Assembly: GCA_003555185.1 (NCBI GenBank)
Contig: PWFZ01000084.1
Location: 1 to 5,299, forward strand
Length of the DNA: 5,299 nt
Reading direction: 5' to 3'
Source: Balneolaceae bacterium
GTDB lineage: Bacteria; Bacteroidota; Rhodothermia; Balneolales; Balneolaceae
This document shows positions 1 to 5,299 of this stretch, one piece after another; position 1 is the stretch's first letter, and each line of letters opens with the position of its first letter. Position numbers and translations under genes: made by a program. The notes below the pieces were generated by a model, which saw only the letters and a program-made list of their open reading frames with translations, made no database searches and was not told where the DNA came from.

Positions 1-2
1 CC

Positions 3-151
3 AAAGGCTGAACCCACTATCCATATCAGAGGCACACCTTCGCAACAACAACGCTTGGATCTTTTATATGAAGAATTTGCTTACTTACAAAGATTGAACC
101 CATTAAGCCATAGCAGAGATACCTTCGCAACAACAGAGCTCGGATTTATTT
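3..151. repeat. Two imperfect copies of a ~63 bp direct repeat
   Basis: Copy 1 is 3-65 and copy 2 is 89-150. Both run AAAG-(n)-TGAACCCA, then a CCATA block, then CAGAG, then the best conserved core ACCTTCGCAACAACA (36-50 and 121-135), then GCT(T/C)GGAT. The spacing between matching blocks drifts between 85 and 87 bases because of small indels, so the copies lie in different reading frames and this is a DNA or RNA repeat rather than a protein repeat. The array may continue beyond base 1. On the minus strand both cores translate as A-L-L-L-R-R, but neither copy forms a convincing gene. The family is not recognised. Candidates are a dispersed intergenic repeat or decayed 5' ends of a small multicopy gene. 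Confidence 0.7.
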
Positions 152-219
152 GTTGAGGTACAACTAGCAAAAGTAAATTAATTCATGGAAAGGATTCGTT
201 GATTGGGTGATGTCAATTT

Positions 220-274
220 ACCCATCGGAATTAGATTCTAAACCATCTTAAATATCTAATCCGATGGGTCTTTT
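220..274 (+). terminator. Long hairpin, possible + strand terminator
   Basis: Bases 220-236 pair with 254-269 as a 16-bp stem broken only by one bulged A (229/230). The loop is 17 bases (237-253), and CTTTTAA follows on the + strand. Nothing comparable to a T run follows on the minus strand, so if it is a terminator it serves a + strand transcript entering from the left of the window. The large AT-rich loop is unusual for an intrinsic terminator. An alternative weaker pairing, GAT(T)GGGT at 201-208 with ACCCATC at 220-226, competes for the same left arm. No + strand gene can be identified in the window to the left of it. Confidence 0.45.
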
Positions 275-307
275 AATGCGACTCAATACCCCGGGGCTAA
301 TCACATT

Positions 308-324
308 TGACTCCTCCGGAGTCA
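308..324. repeat. Short perfect inverted repeat
   Basis: TGACTCC (308-314) and GGAGTCA (318-324) are perfect 7-bp arms around a TCC loop. No T run flanks either side, so it is not a typical intrinsic terminator. It lies between the two stronger hairpins of this gene-free region. It could be a protein-binding palindrome or a chance structure, and I cannot assign a role. Confidence 0.35.
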
Positions 325-364
325 GAGATTGTATAACTGCCACTGCAGACCGCAACTGCCTATT

Positions 365-389
365 AAAAAACCCCTATACGAACCATAGG
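365..389 (-). terminator. Intrinsic terminator of the thiN-symporter operon
   Basis: Read on the minus strand, CCTATG (389-384) pairs with TATAGG (378-373), giving five Watson-Crick pairs plus one G-U pair around a GTTCG loop. It is followed by GG and then six T residues (370-365). It lies about 65 bases downstream of the symporter stop codon in the same orientation, exactly where the end of the minus-strand operon is expected. The stem is short, but the uninterrupted T6 tract makes this the best terminator in the window. Confidence 0.7.
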
Positions 390-405
390 CCGGCTTTTCC
401 TTGGT

Positions 406-424
406 CTACGAAGCTTTAGCGTAG
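406..424. repeat. Small inverted repeat CTACG...CGTAG
   Basis: CTACG (406-410) and CGTAG (420-424) flank a nine-base loop AAGCTTTAG. It lies between the symporter stop codon and the terminator. The stem is short and has no T tract of its own. It may be part of a degraded intergenic repeat, since the minus strand from about 430 to 357 has a short open stretch without a start, but this is speculative. Confidence 0.3.
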
Positions 425-454
425 TAGGCATTTTTCACTTCTATCAAAAATAAC

Positions 455-1873
455 CTACTCTGATTCTAAAATTCCGGGATCAGGATTCTTATCCCTTCCA
501 ATCAGCCATAGAAAAATGGCCAGAAACAGTCCCGGATAAAAAGGTTCTACGCCAAGATAGAGATATCCTTGTCCTGAGGCGGGCATGAGAGTGCCGAGCA
601 CCAGCCAGATAAATGAAAGTGCCGTACAGGCGATGATGGAGATTATCACATAGTTGGGTTTAAGCTGGAATGGTTTTAGGTAAATGCCTAAAACAGGGAC
701 GAGCATTCCGGGAATAAATACCGAACCGATTACATACCAAAGGTCAATCACGCTTGGGTAGATGATGATCAACAAAATTCCCAATAGTGCGGAAATCAGA
801 ATTCCGATTCGTGTAAGCAGGTTGGGATTTTTGTCTGGGAAATATTTCACCAGGTAATCGCGTCCCAGGGTCTGACCGGAAATGAACAGATAGCTGTCTA
901 ATGTAGACATGATGATCGCCAGCAGACTGACAAAGAAAAGTCCTTTTAACCCGATGGGTAGAATTTGATCTGCCAATATTGGGTATGCAAGCACAGGCTG
1001 CTCGAGTCCGCCGCCGAGAATGGCGAATGCGTAGAGTCCGGCAAAGCAGGTTAGGAAATCAAAAAAGATCCAGAATCCAATGGAGACAAAGATCCCATTT
1101 CGTGCCGTTTTGGGTGATTCAGCCGCCGCAGCCCGCTGGTGAAAACTGGGGTCTACGAAGGTCCACAGAGCGATAAAAAACCAGACCAGGATATACTGCC
1201 AGTTGTTTCCACCGGTAGGATCCCTGTGGATGTCGTTTACTGAGCTCCAAAGCGTGCCAATGCCACCAAATTCTCCGGCGGCATAAATCAGCAAAATGAT
1301 AAAACCGCTGAACATGAGAACAAGCTGAAGCATGTCTGTTCGGATAACAGCGCCGAAACCGCCAATAGTAATGTAAAGTACCGAAAATAGGGCGACAAGA
1401 GACGCATACAGCAAAAACGGTGCACTGCCACCACTTAAAAACTGAAAGATCAGGCCGAGCATTAAAATGTACGGAGCGGGACTGACCAATATAAAAATGG
1501 GAAGGGCACTTAACCGTCCTGACTTTTCATTATATCGGTTGGCAATAGCTTCGGGAATTGTGAGGGCTTTATTTTTGCGGATTTTCCCGGCAAGAAAAAC
1601 GGCGAAAATAGCTGAGAAAATATAAAAAGGAGCACCCAGAATTAGCCATTGGGAAATACCAAATTGGTAACTCCATTCGCCAACACCCAAAATTCCACCA
1701 TACCATGTGGACACAAGAGTAGCTACAAATGCCGGAAGCGTAACTTTACGTCCGCTTAATAAAAATTCTTCTTCAGATTCGGCTTTCCATCCCTTTTTTA
1801 CACTGAGCCAGATTAAAAAGATGAAATAGAGGACGATGAGCGACCAGTCGATCCAGGAAAATACTGCTGTCAC
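455..1873 (-). CDS. Sodium:solute symporter (SSS family), thiamine-linked
   Basis: This 472-residue inner-membrane protein is a secondary transporter predicted to couple solute uptake to Na+ entry. About 13 hydrophobic segments are visible (near residues 6-24, 45-65, 73-96, 121-146, 150-170, 180-200, 225-241, 259-286, 308-332, 353-372, 376-398, 407-430, 443-459), the usual SSS count on a LeuT fold. Family marks include GRKVTLPAF with STWYGG (41-60), the signature GGFGAVIRTDMLQ (171-183), QRAAAAES (246-253) and MSTLDS (322-327). Ser323/Thr324 match the Na2-site Ser/Thr pair of PutP and vSGLT. The start is GTG at 1873-1871. Its first four bases, GTGA, contain the stop of thiN, so translation is probably coupled, with a weak upstream GAAAAG as the only ribosome-binding candidate. 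Substrate specificity within SSS cannot be read from sequence. The link to thiN suggests thiamine or a thiamine precursor (compare the predicted ThiV type). Another vitamin, sugar or amino acid remains possible. The family call is very secure; the substrate is inference. Confidence 0.95.
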   Translation of the reverse strand: MTAVFSWIDWSLIVLYFIFLIWLSVKKGWKAESEEEFLLSGRKVTLPAFVATLVSTWYGGILGVGEWSYQFGISQWLILGAPFYIFSAIFAVFLAGKIRKNKALTIPEAIANRYNEKSGRLSALPIFILVSPAPYILMLGLIFQFLSGGSAPFLLYASLVALFSVLYITIGGFGAVIRTDMLQLVLMFSGFIILLIYAAGEFGGIGTLWSSVNDIHRDPTGGNNWQYILVWFFIALWTFVDPSFHQRAAAAESPKTARNGIFVSIGFWIFFDFLTCFAGLYAFAILGGGLEQPVLAYPILADQILPIGLKGLFFVSLLAIIMSTLDSYLFISGQTLGRDYLVKYFPDKNPNLLTRIGILISALLGILLIIIYPSVIDLWYVIGSVFIPGMLVPVLGIYLKPFQLKPNYVIISIIACTALSFIWLVLGTLMPASGQGYLYLGVEPFYPGLFLAIFLWLIGRDKNPDPGILESE

Positions 1874-2514
1874 GTCTTTTCAATGTTTTTGTGATTAACG
1901 AACAGCAAAAGGTCGCCCTTTTTGAATTGAATTTCGACCTTTTTTTCGATGGATAGATTTGAGCTGCCATCTCTCACACCGTTTTCCATAATGCCGTTGT
2001 TTAAATTATACTTTAACCCTTTTGTGGTGATTCCCTCAACCCGCCCGGATAGGGGGAAAAGAGAAATAGCTGTGTGCATTGGAAATTCCTGTGAAAAAGA
2101 AGATTGTATCAAAAATATATCGGCAAAGCGATCCCGGAAAAGAATGGAGTTAAACTGTGAGTCAAACTGCTTCATTACCGATAAATTTTTCAATGTATGG
2201 TCGAGCCGATACCCTGTGGCTCCAAAAACAATCACATCGGTGGCCTTTTTACTCTGAGCATGGGAGAGAGCTTTTTCGAGGTCGTTTGTTTCCTGATCGG
2301 GATCGTTTATGATTTTAAATGATTCATCCCCGGTTTCCACAAAACTATCCATGTCTCCAATAACTACATCGGGCTGAAGCTGAAGCTCCCTTGCAATATT
2401 TGCTCCACCATCAGCGGCAATAAAAAAATCTGAATCCGTTAGTGCTTCAATCAGCTGCGGTTTCAGCGGCGGGAAACCGTTGCATAATATGATCGCTTTT
2501 TTATAAGGCTTCAT
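1870..2514 (-). CDS. thiN: Thiamine pyrophosphokinase (thiamine diphosphokinase)
   Basis: This cytosolic enzyme transfers pyrophosphate from ATP to thiamine, giving thiamine diphosphate (TPP) and AMP. It is 214 residues, normal for bacterial TPK. The family motifs appear in order: AADGGAN (33-39), PDVVIGDMDS (48-57) with acidic metal/ATP residues Asp54 and Asp56, DQETNDLEKAL (73-83), FGATGYRLDHTLKNL (97-111) with Arg103, Asp105 and His106, and a C-terminal TKGLKYNL (164-171) followed by GSSN (183-186) for the thiamine-binding part. No key residue is missing. The ATG at 2514-2512 fits the family N-terminus and has no clear Shine-Dalgarno sequence. The gene leads a minus-strand operon whose second gene, the symporter, overlaps it by four bases. 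No TPP riboswitch elements (CTGAGA with the CCTGA/TACC/CGTAGGGA core) are visible on the minus strand in the 116 bases upstream. Confidence 0.95.
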   Translation of the reverse strand: MKPYKKAIILCNGFPPLKPQLIEALTDSDFFIAADGGANIARELQLQPDVVIGDMDSFVETGDESFKIINDPDQETNDLEKALSHAQSKKATDVIVFGATGYRLDHTLKNLSVMKQFDSQFNSILFRDRFADIFLIQSSFSQEFPMHTAISLFPLSGRVEGITTKGLKYNLNNGIMENGVRDGSSNLSIEKKVEIQFKKGDLLLFVNHKNIEKT

Positions 2515-2630
2515 GACGTAAAGAGTCTGTTCGTTTTGTGTGGATTGAATTTGTTGATATGGAAGTTGCTTTCTACCTATGGAACTGAGATTTTTACAGG
2601 CTACAACTCATCTTAAAGAATAAAGATTTT
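2515..2630. promoter_or_regulatory. Divergent intergenic region between thiN and nrnA
   Basis: These 116 bases separate the starts of two divergent operons and must hold promoters or leaders for both. The + strand has a usable Bacteroidota-type promoter candidate (listed separately). I found no convincing promoter on the minus strand for thiN; the AT-rich patch near 2591-2596 is the only weak -10 candidate. A CTGAGA at 2585-2590 is on the + strand, faces nrnA and lacks the rest of a TPP riboswitch. Confidence 0.6.
2550..2581 (+). promoter_or_regulatory. Candidate Bacteroidota-type promoter for nrnA-htrA
   Basis: TTTG (2550-2553), a 20-base spacer and TACCTATG (2574-2581) match the Bacteroidota vegetative promoter pattern TTTG-N19-21-TAnnTTTG with one mismatch in the -7 box. 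Transcription would start near 2588 and leave a leader of about 43 bases before the nrnA ATG. A sigma-70-like reading, TTGATA (2554-2559), 18 bases, TATGGA (2578-2583), overlaps it and predicts nearly the same start. Short motifs of this kind occur by chance, so this is tentative. Confidence 0.35.
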
Positions 2631-3623
2631 ATGTTTAAAGAGTTCATTCAGAAGCTAAAGAATTATAACCACATTGGCGTTTTTTCTCATGTTCGACCTG
2701 ATGGAGACTGCATTGGTTCGCAGGTTGCATTCTGCCGGTGGTTGCAGAAAAATGGGTACGAAGTAAGCGCGTTCAATGATGATGATGTTCCGGAGAATTT
2801 ACTTTTTCTGACCGACTATTTTCCAGTTGATAAACCGACGGATGAGGCTACAGGGAAGTGTGATGCGTTTATTGTTTTGGATGGGAATGCCCCGCATCGG
2901 TTTGGGAGCTACGTAAAGTATCAAAATGAAAACCGCCGTCCTGTGATGATGGTTGATCATCACCCTGAACCGGAAGATGAGTTTGACCTTTCTGTTTCTG
3001 TAGATGATGCATCCTCAACTTGCGAGCTGATTTACAATTTATACAAAGAGCACGATTTGGATCAGATGGATCCGGAAGCGGCAAAAGCCTTGTACACCGG
3101 ACTCATTACCGATACAGGTTCATTACAGTTCGAAAGCGTTAAGCCGGAAACGATGGAGACAGCAGCAGGTTTGCTAAGACAGGGTAACTTTAGACCGAAT
3201 GAAGTAGCAGAAAAGGTGTTTTCAAATCAAACACTACCACAGCTGCGTTTGCTTAGCATGGCGATGGGAACCATTCAGCTTTTTAAAAACAATCAGATTG
3301 CGGTAATGACCGTTACTAAAAAAATGTTGGATGCCACCGGCACAACAAATTCAGATACGGATGGTTTTGTTAGTTATCCATTAAGTATCACCGGAATAAA
3401 AGCTGCAGTACTGTTAAAAGATGTGGAAGATGATGGTATTAAAATGAGTTTGCGCTCGAAAAGTAATGTGGACGTAAACGTTTGGGCACGCGAACTCGGC
3501 GGTGGCGGACATAAAAAAGCAGCCGGCGCCTGGCACGAAGGCCCGCTGGAAAAAGCAATAGAAGAAACGGTAAGAATCGGCTCAAAACAGATATCAGAAC
3601 TTGAAAAAACATCTTCTTTATAG
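2631..3623 (+). CDS. nrnA: NrnA-like DHH/DHHA1 phosphoesterase (nanoRNase / pAp phosphatase)
   Basis: This predicted cytosolic, Mn2+-dependent enzyme of 330 residues has the usual NrnA length. The N-terminal DHH domain shows motif I HVRPDGDCIGS (20-30; His20, Asp24, Asp26), motif II VLDGN (82-86; Asp84), motif III DHH (109-111) and motif IV TGLITDTGSLQF (156-167; Asp161). The C-terminal DHHA1 substrate-binding domain ends in GGGGHKKAAGA (300-310), the usual RNA/nucleotide-binding glycine motif. All metal ligands are present. NrnA family members degrade 2-5 nt RNAs and dephosphorylate 3'-phosphoadenosine 5'-phosphate to AMP, but the family also includes c-di-AMP/pApA phosphodiesterases, so the exact substrate is inferred. 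There is no membrane segment or GGDEF/PAS module, which argues against GdpP. The ATG at 2631 has only a weak A-rich upstream region. The last 23 bases overlap the start of htrA. Confidence 0.93.
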   Translation: MFKEFIQKLKNYNHIGVFSHVRPDGDCIGSQVAFCRWLQKNGYEVSAFNDDDVPENLLFLTDYFPVDKPTDEATGKCDAFIVLDGNAPHRFGSYVKYQNENRRPVMMVDHHPEPEDEFDLSVSVDDASSTCELIYNLYKEHDLDQMDPEAAKALYTGLITDTGSLQFESVKPETMETAAGLLRQGNFRPNEVAEKVFSNQTLPQLRLLSMAMGTIQLFKNNQIAVMTVTKKMLDATGTTNSDTDGFVSYPLSITGIKAAVLLKDVEDDGIKMSLRSKSNVDVNVWARELGGGGHKKAAGAWHEGPLEKAIEETVRIGSKQISELEKTSSL

Positions 3624-4806
3624 CTCAGCGATTGCTCTTTTCCTAACCGTCGGTTGTTCGGTTGAACAAACCGAAGAATCAGGTTTACAGGAGGTTGAAA
3701 GGCCTTTTTCAGCATCTATGGTCGAGAGTTCTCCGCGTAATCAGATCTCTGCAGATCAACCCGGAGAGGGAGGGGATGTGCCGATTGGTGAAAGTCGCAG
3801 GAATGCGATTACCAATACTGTAGACAGTGCAAGTCCGGCTGTGGTAAGTGTTATGGCAACGAAAGTAATCACGCGGAGAAACGATCCCCGGGATGACTTT
3901 TTTCGTTATTTCTTTGGTCAGCAAATGCCACAAGAGAACACCAGTATGGGTTCAGGATTTATCATCAGTGATGATGGATTAGTGGTAACGAATCAACATG
4001 TGGTTGGTAAAACACCTGATGAAATAATGATCTCAACAATTTATGGGGAAACCTACGAAGCCGAGTTAATTGGCAGTGATGAGCTGACAGATCTGGCGCT
4101 GCTTCGAATAAAGTCGAATAAAGCATTCCCTTTTGTGAAATTTAGTGACTCAGATGAAATTCTTGTCGGTGAATGGGCAATTGCTTTAGGGAACCCATTT
4201 GGTCTGTTCGAGGATGGACAGCCCACAGTAACGGTTGGCGTGGTGAGCGCAAAGAACAGGGATTTCCGGCCCGACCCGAACAATCCCCGCATTTATATTG
4301 ATATGATTCAAACCGATGCTGCTATAAACCGGGGAAACTCAGGCGGCCCGCTGCTGAACAGTAATGGGGAAGTAATCGGTATAAATACGTTTATATATAC
4401 CGGGGGGACCGGATCGGGATTTGTGGGATTAAGTTTTGCAATACCGAGCAACCGGATCAATAAAATTATTTCACAGCTGTTATCAAGTGGATCTGTAGTG
4501 CTGGATTATGATCCCGGAATGGAATTTACTTCCATGACGGAAAGTTTGGTGTACAGTTATCGCCTGCCGTATGTACAAGGCTTGCTCGTAACGAGTATCA
4601 ATAAGGACGGGCCTGCGTATTCAAGTGGAATTATGCCGGGGGATATCATTCTGAAAATAGGTGATGAGCGCGTGGTGAGTGAAATGCATGCATGGGCACT
4701 GCTTCGGGAATATGAAGAGGGTGATCATATGATGATTGAACTTTTGCGCGACAATAATCACTATCAAACAGAAATGCACCTTCGGAAGAGCGTGAGGGTG
4801 AAATAA
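3601..4806 (+). CDS. htrA: HtrA/Deg serine protease with one PDZ domain, predicted lipoprotein
   Basis: This 401-residue trypsin-like protease is predicted to act in envelope protein quality control. The N-terminus (MKKHLLYSSAIALFLTVGC) is a lipoprotein-type signal peptide with Cys19 as the likely lipidated residue. The -3 position is Thr rather than Leu, so the lipobox is acceptable but not ideal. An acidic, polar linker (20-65) follows. The protease domain (about 66-295) has the full catalytic triad: His133 in VVTNQHVV, Asp164 in DELTDLALLRI, Ser247 in INRGNSGGPL. FFRYFFG (100-106) corresponds to the LA-loop region of Deg proteases. A single PDZ domain (about 320-396) carries the carboxylate-binding loop GLLV (327-330). 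One PDZ resembles DegS in layout rather than the two-PDZ DegP. The TTG at 3601 is chosen because it alone includes the signal peptide; the next ATG (3718) would remove it. The gene overlaps nrnA by 23 bases in another frame and has no clear Shine-Dalgarno sequence, so re-initiation after nrnA is plausible. The first-codon choice is fairly sure, the family very sure. Confidence 0.94.
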   Translation: MKKHLLYSSAIALFLTVGCSVEQTEESGLQEVERPFSASMVESSPRNQISADQPGEGGDVPIGESRRNAITNTVDSASPAVVSVMATKVITRRNDPRDDFFRYFFGQQMPQENTSMGSGFIISDDGLVVTNQHVVGKTPDEIMISTIYGETYEAELIGSDELTDLALLRIKSNKAFPFVKFSDSDEILVGEWAIALGNPFGLFEDGQPTVTVGVVSAKNRDFRPDPNNPRIYIDMIQTDAAINRGNSGGPLLNSNGEVIGINTFIYTGGTGSGFVGLSFAIPSNRINKIISQLLSSGSVVLDYDPGMEFTSMTESLVYSYRLPYVQGLLVTSINKDGPAYSSGIMPGDIILKIGDERVVSEMHAWALLREYEEGDHMMIELLRDNNHYQTEMHLRKSVRVK

Positions 4807-4807
4807 A

Positions 4808-4842
4808 GAAACCGCGGCCTGATTTATGACCGCGGCTTTGTT
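4808..4842 (+). terminator. Intrinsic terminator of nrnA-htrA
   Basis: CCGCGG (4812-4817) pairs perfectly with CCGCGG (4830-4835) across a 12-base loop. After an A-C mismatch, 2-3 further A/G-T pairs extend the base, and CTTTGTT follows. It begins two bases after the htrA stop codon. The T tract is interrupted, so termination may be incomplete, but position and GC-rich stem fit well. Confidence 0.7.
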
Positions 4843-5006
4843 GCCCTTGATCTCTCACTAAAAATTTCTCCCGACTATTTATACTATCTTAATCAATAGT
4901 CACTTGTATGAACCCAAAAGAGTGAACTCCTTACACTTTTATTTTATTTATTTTTAAAATGGCTCCAGTGGCCTGAATTGGCAGATATTTTTCCTATTTT
5001 TACGCT
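4843..5006 (+). promoter_or_regulatory. Intergenic leader region upstream of rluD
   Basis: This 164-base AT-rich stretch contains no supportable gene and should hold the rluD promoter. It includes a perfect 7-bp inverted repeat, GACTATT (4873-4879) with AATAGTC (4895-4901), around a 15-base loop, and a T/A-rich tract (4937-4960) that could be an UP-like or promoter element. TTACAC (4931-4936), 18 bases, TAAAAT (4955-4960) is a weak sigma-70-like pair. TTGGCA (4978-4983), 17 bases, TACGCT (5001-5006) is a better -35 but would start transcription inside the coding region. None is convincing. Confidence 0.35.
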
Positions 5007-5299
5007 ATGATAGCTGAAAAAGAAAATCCACAACACACCGAATATTTATTAGAAGTCCCCGATGGTCAGCATACAGACATCCGGCTCGATGTATATATCA
5101 CATCATTTATCCAGAATGCCACCCGTAATAAGGTGCAAAAAGCAATCAAGGATGGATATGTGGTGGTAAATGGCGAAAAAGAAAAATCCTCTTATATCAT
5201 GCAGTCGGGTGATACAATTGAGATTAAGCTCCCCAAGCCACCCCCGCCCAAAGCCGTTCCAGAAAAAATGGATCTCGATATCGTTTATGAAGATGAACA
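5007..5299 (+). CDS. rluD: RluD-type 23S rRNA pseudouridine synthase, N-terminal part (cut by window edge)
   Basis: The first 97 residues are visible. They contain the S4 RNA-binding domain of RluA-family pseudouridine synthases: RLDVYI (26-31), NATRNKVQKAIKDGYVVVNG (37-56) and GDTIEI (68-73). The proline-rich linker LPKPPPPKAVPEKMDL (75-90) leads to DIVYEDE (91-97), which in RluD/RluC/RluA proteins is directly followed by the start of the catalytic domain. The catalytic HRLD motif lies beyond the right edge. RluD makes pseudouridines in helix 69 of 23S rRNA in E. coli; RluC-like specificity cannot be excluded from this fragment. The ATG at 5007 is the only start that keeps the N-terminus before the S4 domain, and it lacks a Shine-Dalgarno sequence. 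It stands alone behind the htrA terminator. Confidence 0.88.
   Translation, partial: MIAEKENPQHTEYLLEVPDGQHTDIRLDVYITSFIQNATRNKVQKAIKDGYVVVNGEKEKSSYIMQSGDTIEIKLPKPPPPKAVPEKMDLDIVYEDE

Noticed and set aside
1..156. + strand open frame running from the left edge to a TGA at 154-156 (51 codons)
   Set aside because: It runs across both direct-repeat copies, which lie in different frames and so give unrelated peptides. There is no recognisable motif, and a chance open frame of this length is common. A real gene tail entering from the left cannot be excluded without upstream sequence.
220..269. Possible tRNA-like or attachment-site structure
   Set aside because: It is a single long stem with one bulge. 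There is no T-arm GGTTCRA box, anticodon arm or CCA end, and no integrase gene nearby.
979..1176. + strand open frame inside the symporter gene
   Set aside because: It is antisense to a well-supported SSS gene, is arginine-rich with no domain, and is explained by codon bias of the opposite strand.
1949..2257. 102-codon + strand open frame inside thiN
   Set aside because: It is antisense to an intact TPK gene with all motifs present and shows no family resemblance.
2585..2600. CTGAGA as a possible TPP riboswitch element near thiN
   Set aside because: It is on the wrong strand for thiN, and the companion conserved blocks of the riboswitch are absent.
3374..3715. 113-codon minus-strand open frame across the nrnA/htrA junction
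   Set aside because: It is antisense to the conserved DHHA1 domain and the htrA signal peptide, with low-complexity proline/serine content.

Overview
The window looks like a piece of the core chromosome of a Bacteroidota or Balneolota bacterium (Balneola/Gracilimonas-like). This is an inference from moderate GC, near-absent Shine-Dalgarno sequences, a possible Bacteroidota-type promoter and the resemblance of the proteins; nothing in the window proves the taxon. It holds four complete genes and one gene cut by the right edge. There is no sign of an insertion sequence, prophage, CRISPR array, tRNA or rRNA.

Layout. Bases 1-454 carry no gene I can support. They hold two imperfect copies of a ~63 bp direct repeat (3-65 and 89-150), a long hairpin with a short T run on the + strand (220-274), two small inverted repeats, and a good minus-strand intrinsic terminator (365-389). 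Bases 455-2514 are a two-gene minus-strand operon: thiamine pyrophosphokinase (thiN) followed by a 13-helix sodium:solute symporter, with stop and start overlapping as GTGA. A 116-base divergent intergenic region follows. Bases 2631-4806 are a two-gene plus-strand unit: an NrnA-like DHH/DHHA1 phosphoesterase and an HtrA/Deg serine protease predicted to be a lipoprotein. The protease starts at a TTG inside the end of nrnA. A GC-rich hairpin terminator follows directly. Bases 5007-5299 are the N-terminal S4 domain of an RluD-type pseudouridine synthase.

How the genes work together. Tight coupling of the symporter to thiN suggests uptake of thiamine or a thiamine precursor followed by phosphorylation to the cofactor TPP. 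NrnA (nanoRNA and pAp turnover), the envelope protease (protein quality control) and RluD (23S rRNA modification) are housekeeping functions. The nrnA-htrA overlap implies co-expression but not an obvious shared pathway.

The most interesting point is the thiN-linked symporter, a candidate vitamin transporter. The left-edge repeat is the least explained sequence. I see no clear evidence of a new multi-gene system.
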